Assembly (NCBI RefSeq): GCF_022829545.1
Contig: NZ_JAKSYM010000371.1
Coordinates: forward strand, 1 to 64,000
Direction of reading: 5' to 3'
DNA length: 64,000 bases
Source: Methylobacterium sp. J-030
GTDB lineage: Bacteria > Pseudomonadota > Alphaproteobacteria > Rhizobiales > Beijerinckiaceae
A program made the translations under genes and the position numbers. Each line of letters starts with the position of its first letter. The first letter of the stretch is position 1. Positions 8,130-16,710 of the stretch are shown here, piece by piece. Below the pieces are notes generated by a model. That model was given only the letters and a program-made list of their open reading frames with translations. It did no database searches and was not told the DNA's origin.

Positions 8130-9352
8130 GGTTCGACCACGACCGTGATGCGCTCGGCCGCCCGCGTCAGACCGGTGTAGAGCCAGCGCGCCGCGTGCTC
8201 GCGAAAAGTGTGGGACTCGTCGAATAAAACGACTTCATTCCACTGTGAACCTTGCGCCTTGTGCACCGTTAGGGCGTGCCCGTAATAGAAAGCATCGGAA
8301 CGCCGCCGAACTTTAGGCTCGAGAGCGTTGACAGCGCTATCGTCACCGGACAGGTAGGCGCGATGCATCTGCACCTGCACCTGCACGCGGCGGGCGTTCT
8401 CTCCGCAATCGGCCGGAAGCTCGATCTCGTCTACCACTCCGGCTGCCGCCGACGTTTCACCCTCAGCATCGGGTTCGTCGTCCATCTCTTGCGCTGTAGC
8501 AGAGAGCTCCACATCGGCACGCAGACGCAGGCGGACGAAGTCGGGCTTGTCCGATGTTAGCAGCTCGTCGACCCACCAGAGACCGCCGTTGAGTAAGCCC
8601 TTGCTACGGTTGTTAGCGAGACAGACGAGCTTGTCGCCTACGACCGGCTCCGACCCCCGGCGCCCGCGCAGCTCGCGCAGCCGTGTGTTGAAGCGGGTCC
8701 GAGTGAGGTTGCGCCCGACGAGCACTTGGTCGGCCGCGATGACGGCGGCGGGATCGAGGTCGCGCGCGGTGACCACGATGGCGCGCTCGTCGTTCGGATC
8801 GGTTGGCAACGCACCGTTCTGCCGCACCTGCGTCGCCAACGCGATAATAGGATTGTCCCGCGCCTGCCGGTGGACCTCGGTCAGGAGCACGTCCGGCTTA
8901 TGCTCGGTGAAGTAACCGGCCCCCTTTACCGGCGGCAGCTGAAAGGGGTCGCCGAGGACGAGGACGAGGCGGCCGAAGGCGAGGATATCCTGGGCGAGCG
9001 CGGCATCGACCATGGAGCACTCGTCCACGATCAGCAGGCGGGCGGAACTCAGGAGACTGTCCGGGTTGAGCTCGAATCGGACACCGCCATCTGCAGTCGA
9101 AACAGGGTGATAAAGCAGGCTATGCAGCGTGCCGGCGCCGGGGCAGCCTTTGCGCCTCAGAACGTCAGCCGCTTTGCCAGTGTAGGCGGCAAATAGCACG
9201 TCGCCGTCGAGCCCTTCCGCCAAGTGGCGCGCGAGCGTGGTCTTCCCGCTGCCGGCGTAGCCAAACAGGCGGAACACAGGCGCCGGTGCGGGGGAGCGAA
9301 GCCAGGCCTGCACAGCCCGCAGTGCCGCATCCTGGTCTGAAGACCACAGCAT
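8126..9352 (-). CDS. RecD/Dda-like superfamily 1 DNA helicase
   Basis: A 408-residue AAA-type SF1 helicase. Walker A is GYAGSGKTT (residues 31-39), Walker B is IVDECSM (about 108-114), a GDPFQLPPV motif III follows, VHRQ precedes a charged linker, and the C-terminal half has the VHKAQGSQW and YTGLTRA motifs typical of RecD/Dda/TraI helicases. It is short, with no extra N-terminal nuclease or relaxase domain, and a gap-filling acidic insert near residue 290 (EMDDEPDAEGE). It lies between a small protein gene (6 bases upstream) and the adaptor-like gene (4-base overlap), downstream of RepA and a primase-polymerase, so a role in replication of the element is likely. Confidence 0.88.
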   Translation of the reverse strand: MLWSSDQDAALRAVQAWLRSPAPAPVFRLFGYAGSGKTTLARHLAEGLDGDVLFAAYTGKAADVLRRKGCPGAGTLHSLLYHPVSTADGGVRFELNPDSLLSSARLLIVDECSMVDAALAQDILAFGRLVLVLGDPFQLPPVKGAGYFTEHKPDVLLTEVHRQARDNPIIALATQVRQNGALPTDPNDERAIVVTARDLDPAAVIAADQVLVGRNLTRTRFNTRLRELRGRRGSEPVVGDKLVCLANNRSKGLLNGGLWWVDELLTSDKPDFVRLRLRADVELSATAQEMDDEPDAEGETSAAAGVVDEIELPADCGENARRVQVQVQMHRAYLSGDDSAVNALEPKVRRRSDAFYYGHALTVHKAQGSQWNEVVLFDESHTFREHAARWLYTGLTRAAERITVVVEP

Positions 9353-9358
9353 TGCGCG

Positions 9359-9649
9359 TCAGGAAGCCTTTGAGTCCCAGGCAGGGTCCCATTCGCTCGG
9401 ATCGGAGCCTGCCGGCAGGTAAGGATCGAGCGCCCAGTACGAGATGCACGGCACACCGCCGTGCACGATCGGAACGACCTCGCCACGATCTATGAGATCC
9501 TGGATGAACGCGCGGGCATCGTCCGGAAAGACGCTTAACGGGCGATAGGGCGGACCATCCCCATTAGGTTGACTTTGGTAAGACGCAGCATCGCCTGCAG
9601 CCACCGCCGCGAACGGATTCAAGGGCGGACGAACTGGTTCAGTCGCCAT
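9359..9649 (-). CDS. Small hypothetical protein preceding the helicase
   Basis: A 96-residue protein, MATEPVRPPLNPFAAVAAGD then a polar linker and the folded-looking part VFPDDARAFIQDLIDRGEVV and PCISYWALDPYLPAG. No domain is recognised. Its stop lies six bases before the helicase start, so the two are in one transcript. The AFIQDLIDRGEV segment could form a short helix-turn structure, and a helicase-loading or accessory role is possible but unproven. Confidence 0.6.
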   Translation of the reverse strand: MATEPVRPPLNPFAAVAAGDAASYQSQPNGDGPPYRPLSVFPDDARAFIQDLIDRGEVVPIVHGGVPCISYWALDPYLPAGSDPSEWDPAWDSKAS

Positions 9650-9792
9650 TTTGCACCTCTCGCTTCAACTTGTGCGCGCACCCCCGCCGTGGGTCAAGCG
9701 GGCTGTGCCGTGTACGCTATCGCTGACCGCCAAAGAGTATACACCGCTTCAGATTGTGAGAAGGCAAAGAACTTCGCTCAATTACGTCTGTC

Positions 9793-10770
9793 TTACGTAC
9801 GGTGCGCAAGTAGGGCACGAAGTTCCTCCTCTGGGATGTCGAAGGGTTCACCTTCAGCCGGGTGTTCCGTTCCTAACGATGGACCGTCAATCGACGCTCT
9901 GATCAGCGCGTTCTCGTGTGTCACTCGCAGCTTCTGTTGCGTGGGATCGAAGACGAGGGTGACGCTGTGGATTGGCTGTCGCGCGACGAGCGCGCGCAGC
10001 TCGTGACGGAACTGACGCGGTGCAGTAAGAGCGCCCGCCAGACGGTAGACCTGAGCGATGTCGATCTCCCAACTCGAACGCTGGCCGAGGTAGGCCCGTG
10101 CCCAGCCGGCGACGCGACGTTCGAGCCCGCGCCGCTGTAGCAGGCTAGGTTCGATCTTCAGGATTTGCTTCGACTCGATCTCGCTGACGAGCCACGTGGG
10201 CAGACGGAACCGCCAGGGAGCTCGGCTGCCACGGGGCGGGCGCTCCCACCATTCGATCAGACTGAAGCCGGGGCCAGCGTAGGCGAAGTTTTGTGGGCTG
10301 TGGTTGTGTTGGCCAGCGCTGTGTCGAACCCTAAGGAGAGCGAAACGCACGTTGGTCGTAGCGAGCCGCTCGAAGGAGGCTGCAAGCAAGGTATGGTGAC
10401 GACCGTCGGTCGGCTTGCCAAGGGTGCGCAAAATCTCGTTCGGCGACGCCGTGATAGGCGGGTGCAGGTCCTGCCCGGCGTTAAGACGCTGTGTCAGGAC
10501 TGAGGCGGCGTAGACGAGCACGTCACCGTCGGCGAGGGTGGCCACGCCAAACCGGTCGGGCTTCAGAGGCTCGACGCTTACGCCCCTGCAACTACCACCC
10601 AGGGTCGCTTCGAACTCGGTGCCGCGGCCACGCTGGTCGTCGCCTCGGCTTCTTGGCCCGAGTGCCAGGAATGGGTGTTTCAGGAATGCGGTGAAGTCGC
10701 GCAGGAAGGGCGCGGATGGGTTTGCATCCGAAGCGGGCTGCACGTCAGCTCCTGCATCTGTGGAATTCAT
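9793..10770 (-). CDS. RepA-type plasmid replication initiator (Replication initiator protein A family)
   Basis: A 325-residue protein with the hallmarks of the RPA family (PF10134-type): LKHPFLALGPRSR near the N terminus, LKPDRFGVATLADGDVLVYA, the winged-helix region with LRTLGKPTDGRHHTLLAASF and LATTNVRFALLR, then FSLIEWWERPP and LPTWLVSEIESKQILKIEPS. The C-terminal part has a second helical block ending in IPEEELRALLAHRT. Such proteins bind iterons and start replication of plasmids and integrative elements. The iteron-like repeats at 10802-10862, directly upstream, fit this role. The upstream gene is a primase-polymerase on the same strand. Confidence 0.85.
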   Translation of the reverse strand: MNSTDAGADVQPASDANPSAPFLRDFTAFLKHPFLALGPRSRGDDQRGRGTEFEATLGGSCRGVSVEPLKPDRFGVATLADGDVLVYAASVLTQRLNAGQDLHPPITASPNEILRTLGKPTDGRHHTLLAASFERLATTNVRFALLRVRHSAGQHNHSPQNFAYAGPGFSLIEWWERPPRGSRAPWRFRLPTWLVSEIESKQILKIEPSLLQRRGLERRVAGWARAYLGQRSSWEIDIAQVYRLAGALTAPRQFRHELRALVARQPIHSVTLVFDPTQQKLRVTHENALIRASIDGPSLGTEHPAEGEPFDIPEEELRALLAHRT

Positions 10771-10801
10771 GGCGCTCGCTGATATCCCCGAGACCCGTTC
10801 G

Positions 10802-10862
10802 CGTTACTTTGGCAACGGATTGCGCGTCACCTCGGCGACGCGGTGACGTTACTTGGACGACG
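10802..10862. repeat. Three iteron-like repeats with 22-23 bp spacing upstream of repA
   Basis: CGTTACTTTGGCAACG begins at 10802, CGTCACCTCGGCGACG at 10825 and CGTTACTTGGACGACG at 10847. The copies share CGTyACyT and end in a near-complementary ACG, so each is also partly palindromic. The starts are 23 and 22 bases apart, about two helical turns, as for initiator-binding iterons. The array lies about 30 bases upstream of the RepA start, between repA and the primase-polymerase gene, where an origin of replication or an autoregulatory site would be expected. Confidence 0.55.
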
Positions 10863-10900
10863 CTTGATTAGCAACTTGGAACTCGTGCCCAGGGACATTT

Positions 10901-12346
10901 TTATTCGAAGCCCAGAAAGGGGCGCTCGTCCTGAGGCCGGGGCGGGTCGGCGACCAAGTCGCTGAAATCGGGCTGGTCCTTCCCCCCCAGACCCACGCTA
11001 CGCTGGGTTATCATGATGTCAGAAATCGCCACCGTTTGCGGCTCGGCTGATGCCTCCTCGCAATCAGGCTCTCCGGCGATCATCGCGGGATTTGGCGTGG
11101 AGCAAGCGATGTAGCCCTTCCCACCCCTATCCAGGTGTGTCGTCCAGAAGCCCTGCTGTCGCAGCTCACGCTTAGCGCGCTTGACGCTGTCTTCGGCAAG
11201 TCCCGTCGCCTCAGCCAGCGTGGCGGCGGAGGCAAAGCAGGCGCCCCCATCGTAGACAAGGCCGAGCATGTGCTCCGAGACCTTCAAGGCGGCAGGTGAT
11301 AGCTGGCGCTTGGCCGTCGCCCGCAAAACAGACAGGGCGAACGCCTGCTTGGTTGCGGGAGTCCAGAAGGCATCCTCTTGACCCGCGGCCTGCGCGGCCA
11401 CAGCCCGATGGCGTAGATAGGTGAGGGCGCCTTTCTCGCCGTTGGCCAGGGCTGTATGAGCCTTGCGGTTCGCCACAAGGGCGCGCGCCTTGATCAAGGC
11501 ATCGCTGCTCGACCAAGGCCTTGACGAGTTTCGCCTGCCCCGCTTCAACTCGGCAGCCTGTTCGAAGCTGGCCCAAGCCATGCGAGCGATCGCCTGTGCA
11601 TCGGTGAGGCCGCTGCGGGCTTCACGCCAGACGAGATGGGTGAGGTAGCTGTCGCGCCCATCGGTGACGAGCCCGCCCTCGATGCGCCAAGGCCAAGCGC
11701 GGAACGGCTGGAGCGGGCGCCGCGGCGGATGGTCATTGGCCGTTACAGTCCAATTCGACGGCCGTGCATCATCTTGTTCGCTGAGTAGCTCGAGGGCGCG
11801 GATGTATCGCTCGACTTGGTCCGGCCTCACGGATGGCAGCTCGCTGAGGGGCAGGGTGGTCGGGCTGTGGTTGACCCAGCGGTACGGTTGACCGGTGGTG
11901 GGATGCAAGCCGAAGGCGACGAACTGGCGCCCCGCGCCGAGGATCTGCACGCGCGCTTGATCCGCGTCGAAGTCCCGAGAAAGGATCGGTGTATCGCCCA
12001 CGACGCGGTAGACGAGCACGCGCCGCGGCGCCCGGCCGAAGCGCACGAGCGGCGTCTGGCCGAGGAATAGCTCGGCCATTTTCTGGAGCGCGTCGGCACG
12101 GACGCCCTCGTCCTCGTCGATGTCGATCGCCACAACGCTCGCCCCACAGGCGATGCCGACGGAGTACCCCCTGTACTTCGTCGCCCAGCGCGCGACCTGA
12201 ACCTCTCGCGGACGGCGATGACACCAGACCGTCCAGCGCCACCAAGTGATCTTTTTCTCCGCCGGTTTGACGGGGATGGCATGATAGCCGTTCGTCCAAG
12301 CCGGCACTCCGCACTCAGCGAAGTAGTCGCGATCGTTCATAGGCAC
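10901..12346 (-). CDS. Bifunctional DNA primase/polymerase (AEP/Prim-Pol) with C-terminal helix-turn-helix
   Basis: A 481-residue protein. Residues 10-180 match the archaeo-eukaryotic primase Prim-Pol domain: WTNGYHAIPVKPAEKKITWW, GIACGASVVAIDIDEDEG (catalytic D-x-D), GQTPLVRFGRAPRRVLVYRV, and VQILGAGRQFVAFGLHPTTG (histidine of the active site). The middle is helical. Around 355-400 there is a winged-helix-like block with ASAATLAEATGLAEDSVKRA and KRELRQQGFW. Prim-Pol proteins prime replication of plasmids and phages. Together with RepA and the SF1 helicase on the same strand this forms a compact replication module. Confidence 0.85.
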   Translation of the reverse strand: MPMNDRDYFAECGVPAWTNGYHAIPVKPAEKKITWWRWTVWCHRRPREVQVARWATKYRGYSVGIACGASVVAIDIDEDEGVRADALQKMAELFLGQTPLVRFGRAPRRVLVYRVVGDTPILSRDFDADQARVQILGAGRQFVAFGLHPTTGQPYRWVNHSPTTLPLSELPSVRPDQVERYIRALELLSEQDDARPSNWTVTANDHPPRRPLQPFRAWPWRIEGGLVTDGRDSYLTHLVWREARSGLTDAQAIARMAWASFEQAAELKRGRRNSSRPWSSSDALIKARALVANRKAHTALANGEKGALTYLRHRAVAAQAAGQEDAFWTPATKQAFALSVLRATAKRQLSPAALKVSEHMLGLVYDGGACFASAATLAEATGLAEDSVKRAKRELRQQGFWTTHLDRGGKGYIACSTPNPAMIAGEPDCEEASAEPQTVAISDIMITQRSVGLGGKDQPDFSDLVADPPRPQDERPFLGFE

Positions 12347-12704
12347 TGCCGCAAGAGCATTCTGACCGGGGAGGGGGCTGCGAATGGCGCCTATTGGCGA
12401 CGGTGTGTCGGCATACTGTAAAGCTTAGAGGCTGCGGGGTCGCAGAGGCAAGATTGGAGCGTTTGGCAGGGTTCAAGGCAGTGGCAAGAAGGCGCATTCT
12501 GTCGCCTCGAGGGGATGTTCGGTGCTCCACTGCCGTGCTACACATCGACCTATCAGCGGCTCGCTAACTCATTGATGTAGTTGAATTTCGAAGCAAAGAT
12601 GCCCAATCCTTTCCTGGGCACCACCGCCCGCTAAGTCGCTGCATCATTGAGAACATTGGATTTTTTGGATCGGACCGGGGTACTATACCGGGGTACACGA
12701 TCCG
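12347..12704. other. Intergenic region between the primase and integrase genes
   Basis: Divergent promoter region of about 360 bases. It holds the direct repeat at 12674-12696, listed separately, just before the integrase start. The rest (12347-12660) shows no gene, tRNA or clear terminator. An attachment site would be expected near here, but I cannot identify one without the empty-site sequence. Confidence 0.4.
12674..12696. promoter_or_regulatory. Direct repeat, operator-like, at the integrase promoter
   Basis: ACCGGGGTAC occurs at 12674-12683 and again at 12687-12696, separated by TAT, nine bases before the integrase ATG at 12705. Each copy contains GGGGTAC and is not palindromic. The position covers the expected promoter or leader of the integrase gene, so a regulator of integrase expression is a reasonable candidate to bind it. 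Confidence 0.5.
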
Positions 12705-13773
12705 ATGATCCGCGCGATGCAGCGACACGCTTCCCGACCTGATTCGAAGTTCCACCAGATCCAGGCCCGTATCCCTGGCGATGTCATTGATCGGCTGCGC
12801 GGGTCCTCCGTGACCGTTGAATGCCCGGCCGTGGGCGCGGCGCCGGAATGCCAGATCACCTGCCGCGTCGGCGACAAGATCAAGGCTTCGCTTCAGACCC
12901 GAGACGACGCTGTGGCGATGGTCAGGCGCTTGCGCGTGCTGGAGCACCTAGAACGGCTGTACGCCTCGGCCAGGGCAGGGGGATCGACGCTCTCGCACCG
13001 GCAGATGATCGGTCTCGCGGGTGAGGTCTACGCGCTCCTGCGGGCGAACTTCTATGACGATCCGGGAGACATGGCCGCTTGGGAGGCGTGGAAAGGATTC
13101 GTCCGCGCGGCGCGGCAGGGCCGGATCCCGACGGCGCCGACGATCACCCCGGGCGAGTTGGCCGACGAACGGGCCGAAGCCGCACGCCTGTTCGGGCCGG
13201 ACCTGACGGCGGGGATCGACGCCCTACCGCCCTCTGGGGATCGGGCCGCGCTGGGGGATCGGTGCGGGCGCCTGACTTGGTGGGTGCTGTCTCGCCACGG
13301 ACTCCATACGGTTCGTACCCCTCCAACCCACCCTGGTGGAGGCGGGGTTCCTTGCGTTCGCCCAGGCGAAGGGCAAGGCCCCCTTATTCTATGGCAAGCC
13401 CGCGCGGGGATCGTCCGAGGGGCAGCACCCGTCCAAGGGTACGGCCAACCACTTGGCGCAGTGGATCCGAGAACAGGGCTTCGAGAACGAACGGATCGCG
13501 CCGGCCCACGGCCTCCGGCACTGGTGGAAATCGACGGCCTCTCGCCTGGGCATCCCGGATTCGATCGCAGACGCTGTACAGGGTGACGCGGCCACGGGGG
13601 CGGCGGCCACGTACCGGCATATCGACGTGGGGCAGATGAACGAAGCGATCACCCGGTTCTCGGTTCCAAGCTTGACGAAGGACGATGACGGTGCGGTCGA
13701 GGTTCGGGTGCTCACGGCAGCGGTTGCCGATGACAAGCCGCGCAGGCGGCGCACGATCACCTTTGCGCCCTGA
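12705..13773 (+). pseudogene. Tyrosine recombinase (integrase) with internal deletion and frameshift
   Basis: The N-terminal part (MIRAMQRHASRPDSKFHQIQ through LSHRQMIGLAGEVYALLRAN) is the DUF6538/SAM-like core-binding region of Methylobacterium-type integrases. The C-terminal part, in another frame, has RFVPLQPTLVEAGFLAFAQA, HGLRHWWKSTASRLGIPD (the conserved H-x-x-R) and AATYRHIDVGQMNEA with the nucleophile Tyr. The junction is near 13300-13310. Between them the segment carrying the first catalytic Arg and the beta-hairpin Lys is absent, so a few hundred bases were lost. The recombinase should be inactive, which would trap the element in place. Confidence 0.8.
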
Positions 13774-13822
13774 TCTGCTGGAGGTCGGCCTTCTGACCGG
13801 AGGCAGAGCCAGGGTTGGCGCA

Positions 13823-14530
13823 TCAAGGCGTTGGCGGCGTCGGCAGATGATCTGCAAGCAGGCCTGTCGCGCCAACCACGGCTTCCGCGAGGAATCCGTG
13901 TCCAACCAAGACGTATGGCAGCAGCATCGCGACGTAGACTCGCATGATAATGATGGGGATCAGGAGCGTGCCAGTCACGGCCAGCGTACACTTCCGTTTC
14001 CGGAACCGCATCAAGGCGAACTGCAGGTACGCGCCGATCCCGCTGACCACCTTGGCGACGAAGACGGACGTCACGAACAGCCAAAGCCAGATCGACGGCA
14101 TTATGGATGCGTAGAACAGATCTGATCCGATCGTGACGAAAGGGATCAGTTGAATCATGAAGGCCATGCCCAGAACGGTCTGAGGGACATCGCCATGTAG
14201 GAGGGCAGCGATCTGATCGACGGGGGCGCCTAGCGTGATCGCTTTCGCCTCTATGTCAGGAACGAAGATCCTTACCCACCACACGATGATGAACATGAAC
14301 ACCATCGCCATCCCGAACGAGACGGCCGGGGGCCGGATCCATTCGCTTCGCAGCAGGATCGGCAGAGGAGGCAGGATCGTCACGCCGACGACGTAAATCA
14401 TGAACCCAAAGGCGAAGTCCGCTATGCAGACCAGCGGGCTCCACAGGGTATGCCGTCCAAGGATCCTGATCACTACGCGCGTTTTAAATAGCGAAACGTA
14501 GTCTACCAAGACGCTCCAGATCACCCACAA
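13823..14530 (-). CDS. Multispanning membrane protein, 5' end removed by an insertion sequence
   Basis: The frame encodes about five to six hydrophobic helices (for example LVCIADFAFGFMIYVVGVTI, VSFGMAMVFMFIIVWWVRIF, MLLPYVLVGHGFLAEAVVGA). The start given is a TTG at 14530, but the frame stays open upstream into the inverted repeat of the IS3-family element at 14556, so the true N terminus has probably been lost. The family is not recognised. A promoter could only come from the insertion sequence. Its C terminus (LLADHLPTPPTP) is close to the integrase 3' end on the other strand. Confidence 0.55.
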   Translation of the reverse strand: MWVIWSVLVDYVSLFKTRVVIRILGRHTLWSPLVCIADFAFGFMIYVVGVTILPPLPILLRSEWIRPPAVSFGMAMVFMFIIVWWVRIFVPDIEAKAITLGAPVDQIAALLHGDVPQTVLGMAFMIQLIPFVTIGSDLFYASIMPSIWLWLFVTSVFVAKVVSGIGAYLQFALMRFRKRKCTLAVTGTLLIPIIIMRVYVAMLLPYVLVGHGFLAEAVVGATGLLADHLPTPPTP

Positions 14531-14555
14531 TAGGGCGGACTGCAGACGGCTCCCG

Positions 14556-15512
14556 AGAGGTGGCTCGGTTTGTCTGAACAGTGACCTGGGCCTGGATGAG
14601 TGGGTTCCTGCCGGGTTCAGGCGGCCGCGGGATGCGGCAGCCTGTCGAAGGAGGTTTGGTCGGCGGTGCGTCGGTCAAGACGCGAATGAGGCCTCCGTCC
14701 ATGGTAGACGGCGAAGTACCGGCCGATCGAGGCGCGCGCCGTGCTGACGGTGTCGTAGGCCCGGAGGTAAATCTCCTCGTACTTGACCGACCGCCACAGC
14801 CTCGACACAGAAGTCGGCCTCCATGGTGATCGATAGCCGCCACGACAAGACTTTGCGGCTGAACCCATCGATCACGGCGGCCAAGTAGACGAACCCACGG
14901 GCATCGGACCATACGTGATGTCCATCGCCCAGACCGGATTGGGCCGGTCGATGGTCAACCCGCGCAGAAGATGCGGGTAGATCCTGTGCCCCAGCGCAGG
15001 CTTCGGGGTGGTCGGCTTGCGGTACAGTGCCTCGATGCGCAGGCGCGTCATCAGCGTCGCGACATGGCAGCGTCCGCTCACGACGCCTTGTTCAGGAGGT
15101 CCCGCAGCATCCGGCTCCCGGCGAAGGGGAGTTCGCGATGCAGTTCGTCCAGCCGTCGCATCACGGCCAGATCCGCGGCTGGAACAGGACGCGGCAGGTC
15201 GTACACGCCGCCGCGGCCGATCCCGAGGGCCTCGGCTTATTTGGCGATCGGGAGGTCGTGCTCGCGATCGATCATCGCTTTGCGCTCAGCAAACCGGCCT
15301 TGGCGAGCGCGGATGAACATCGACATGCTGGGCCAACTCGGCCAGGGTCTTCTCGCCGCGCCGGGCGGCCAGGGCCACCTTCGCCTTGAAAGTCAAGGCG
15401 TGGTTCCGACGGGTACGCTTGCTCATCGTCGCTCCTGATCTGCGGCCATCCTGGCTGTCATCCGGCAGAAACTTCACTCAATCTGCCTGTGCAGATTCCC
15501 CGAGCCACCTCT
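14556..15512 (-). mobile_element. Decayed IS3-family insertion sequence with terminal inverted repeats
   Basis: Left end AGAGGTGGCTCGG at 14556 continues TTTGTCTGAACAG. The right end, read in reverse from 15512, is AGAGGTGGCTCGG followed by GGAATCTGCACAG, giving about 26-bp imperfect inverted repeats. On the minus strand, OrfA begins at 15426 (MSKRTRRNHALTFKAKVALA, a Tnp helix-turn-helix). OrfB pieces follow in several frames: VVSGRCHVATLMTRLRIEAL, RPNPVWAMDITYGPMP (catalytic D), AAVIDGFSRKVLSWRLS, and VKYEEIYLRAYDTVSTAR with a YHGRRPHSRL-like end. At 957 bp it is shorter than the usual 1.2 kb and has several frameshifts, so it is inactive. No target duplication is visible. Confidence 0.8.
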
Positions 15513-15576
15513 ACGAGGGTGTGGTCGACAATCCGGAACTTCGACCACCACGTATATCGCTCGCACGGCGGCGGCT

Positions 15577-16488
15577 TCACGAATGATCCCCGGATGACGC
15601 ACGTCGATGGCCCGAGAGCTGCACCTTGGTACGCGCGCGAACGGCCATAGCTTCCAGCCGACGTCGCAGCAAAACGACAACTTTCTCCATCCCCGACGGA
15701 TCGGAGCTAATGAAAGCCGTGCCAGCTTCGCTCAGCCGCATCGAGAGATACTTCTCTTGAAGTATGGCTCTTGCTTTGACGGCCAAAGCCCGGGAGTTCG
15801 TCACGTCCAGAGGAGCAGCTTTGTACCAGCTATCGTTCGTCGGAACGAACAGCCAATTTCGCAAATAATTCCGAAGTTCGGGACCAATCGCCTCAGAAAA
15901 GAATTCATCCTCAATAACCGTGTCAAAAATCAAGGTATTCACGGACTCATCGTAAATCTTAAACTTGATCGCTTCCAGCGCTTCAGAATCTAGTGCGAAG
16001 AAATTTGATCTGACCCACCTCGCAGTCGCAAGGCCGTCAATCCGCAAAACACGTCTGTAATGATCAATTTTGCCAACAAATATATTCGGCTCTTCCGCGC
16101 CACAAAAAGTGTGACAAAATGAACGAAGACCCGCCGTATAAGTCCTGTGATGGATATCGAGTGTATCATTCGCTACGACAAGATCAAAGGTCGAACTCAC
16201 CGACAGGAAATTATCAACGCCGCGCTGATATCCACCAAACTCCTGCCCCACATTATCGTGTATGAGAACAGCAAAATTCGGCCATTTGCGATCGCATAGG
16301 CGTTCGAGTTCAGCCCTCGCGATGGTCGGGTTATTTAAGACAATCCGGACGGCATCAAATTTAAATAGCTTATGCAGGTATTCGATTCGCGCAATAAAAT
16401 AGTCGAGGTAATTCGGATAATAAACAAGGCCGACAAAGAAAATCGGATTGCGATTCACTGTCAAAGCCCCCTGGCTTTGAGAAAGCAT
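15577..16488 (-). CDS. Polysaccharide-biosynthesis protein, glycosyltransferase-like
   Basis: A 303-residue protein with NPIFFVGLVYYPNYLDYFIA near the start, VGQEFGGYQRGVDNF, and TFDLVVANDTLDIHH. This arrangement resembles the glycan-modifying proteins that accompany rhamnan and capsule glycosyltransferases, but I cannot assign a precise family. The base composition is clearly lower in GC than the genes right of 18.4 kb, indicating horizontal origin. It sits downstream of a GT4 gene on the same strand, with a 222-base gap. The last 30 residues are basic and may be altered by the nearby insertion sequence. Confidence 0.55.
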   Translation of the reverse strand: MLSQSQGALTVNRNPIFFVGLVYYPNYLDYFIARIEYLHKLFKFDAVRIVLNNPTIARAELERLCDRKWPNFAVLIHDNVGQEFGGYQRGVDNFLSVSSTFDLVVANDTLDIHHRTYTAGLRSFCHTFCGAEEPNIFVGKIDHYRRVLRIDGLATARWVRSNFFALDSEALEAIKFKIYDESVNTLIFDTVIEDEFFSEAIGPELRNYLRNWLFVPTNDSWYKAAPLDVTNSRALAVKARAILQEKYLSMRLSEAGTAFISSDPSGMEKVVVLLRRRLEAMAVRARTKVQLSGHRRASSGDHS

Positions 16489-16710
16489 CGATCAAGACTG
16501 ACCCCGAATCGATCCTTGGAGATCGAATTGTAAGCAGTGCACCTCCACGCGTGCCATCTCATCGTCTGAATTCCTTGATTCACGAGACAGAACTTAGGAC
16601 TCTGTTGAGTCCGGCGTTGGCAAACGATCCCTAGACCAACGCACCGTCCGGCACCGTCTCCATTCGCCGTTGCGAGTTTCCCACGATCTCGCTGCTCAAC
16701 TACGGGCCCC

